Of a stretch of DNA of 14,951 bases, positions 14,908 to 14,951 are shown one piece after another. Location: NCBI GenBank assembly GCA_002284615.2, contig MU069812.1:80411-95361 (forward strand), in the 5' to 3' direction. Numbering within the stretch: position 1 is the stretch's first letter; the number at the start of each line of letters is the position of its first letter. The position numbers and the translations under genes were made by a program. Below the pieces are notes generated by a model. The model searched no databases. It saw nothing but the letters and a program-made list of their open reading frames with translations, and was not told the origin of the DNA. The stretch comes from Dunaliella salina. Taxonomy: Eukaryota; Chlorophyta; Chlorophyceae; Chlamydomonadales; Dunaliellaceae.

Positions 14908-14951
<44 letters not shown>
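14838..14951. repeat. (GT)n microsatellite running off the window
   Basis: GT tracts at 14838-14852, about 14860-14902 and 14911-14951 are broken by CGCGGC and CCATCTT. On the coding strand this is (CA)n immediately before the exon 1 acceptor. Confidence 0.95.

Overview
The window looks like the inside of one long, intron-rich nuclear gene on the minus strand of a eukaryote, most likely a chlamydomonadalean (volvocine-type) green alga. The reasons are GC-rich exons with Gly/Ala/Pro/Gln-rich linkers, introns starting GTGCGT, GTGAGG, GTGAGT or GTAAGT, very long repeat-filled introns and long (CA)n tracts. The clade is an inference from style. I see no bacterial-style gene arrangement, rRNA, tRNA or CRISPR array.

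Nine exons can be joined in order from high to low coordinates: 14830-14586, 13721-13648, 11458-10534, 9306-9161, 7938-7321, 6270-6176, 5125-4937, 3342-3192 and 359-207. Every one has an AG acceptor and a GT donor, and the phase of each donor matches the phase of the next acceptor, giving about 865 codons without a stop. Neither the start codon nor the stop codon is in the window. The first seven exons encode low-complexity linker, including a poly-Gln run. The last two encode a TOG (CLASP/TOGARAM-type HEAT) domain of the kind that binds tubulin. An optional tenth exon (13279-13175, phase 0/0) is possible.

The most unusual property is in the introns. Beside most exons the intron holds tandem repeats whose unit is a decayed copy of that exon or of its splice site. 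The acceptor of the last exon is iterated about a dozen times (420-1720). The preceding TOG exon has about eight broken neighbours (2560-3800). The exon at 9306-9161 has three dead copies upstream. The acceptors at 5125 and 7938 lie in arrays of about 130 bp. The donors at 7321 and 13648 sit at the edge of arrays of about 79 and 58 bp. In each duplicated set only one copy keeps a frame and both splice sites.

The introns also carry non-autonomous DNA elements: a ~225-bp foldback (1290-1515), a ~165-bp MITE-like element (7130-7294), a second possible MITE (12025-12272) and a short foldback (12442-12539). There is also a plus-strand, AT-richer decayed ORF of unknown family (3946-4278) followed by a 49-bp palindrome, plus microsatellites and several unrelated minisatellites. 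The rest is intron with no signal I can name.
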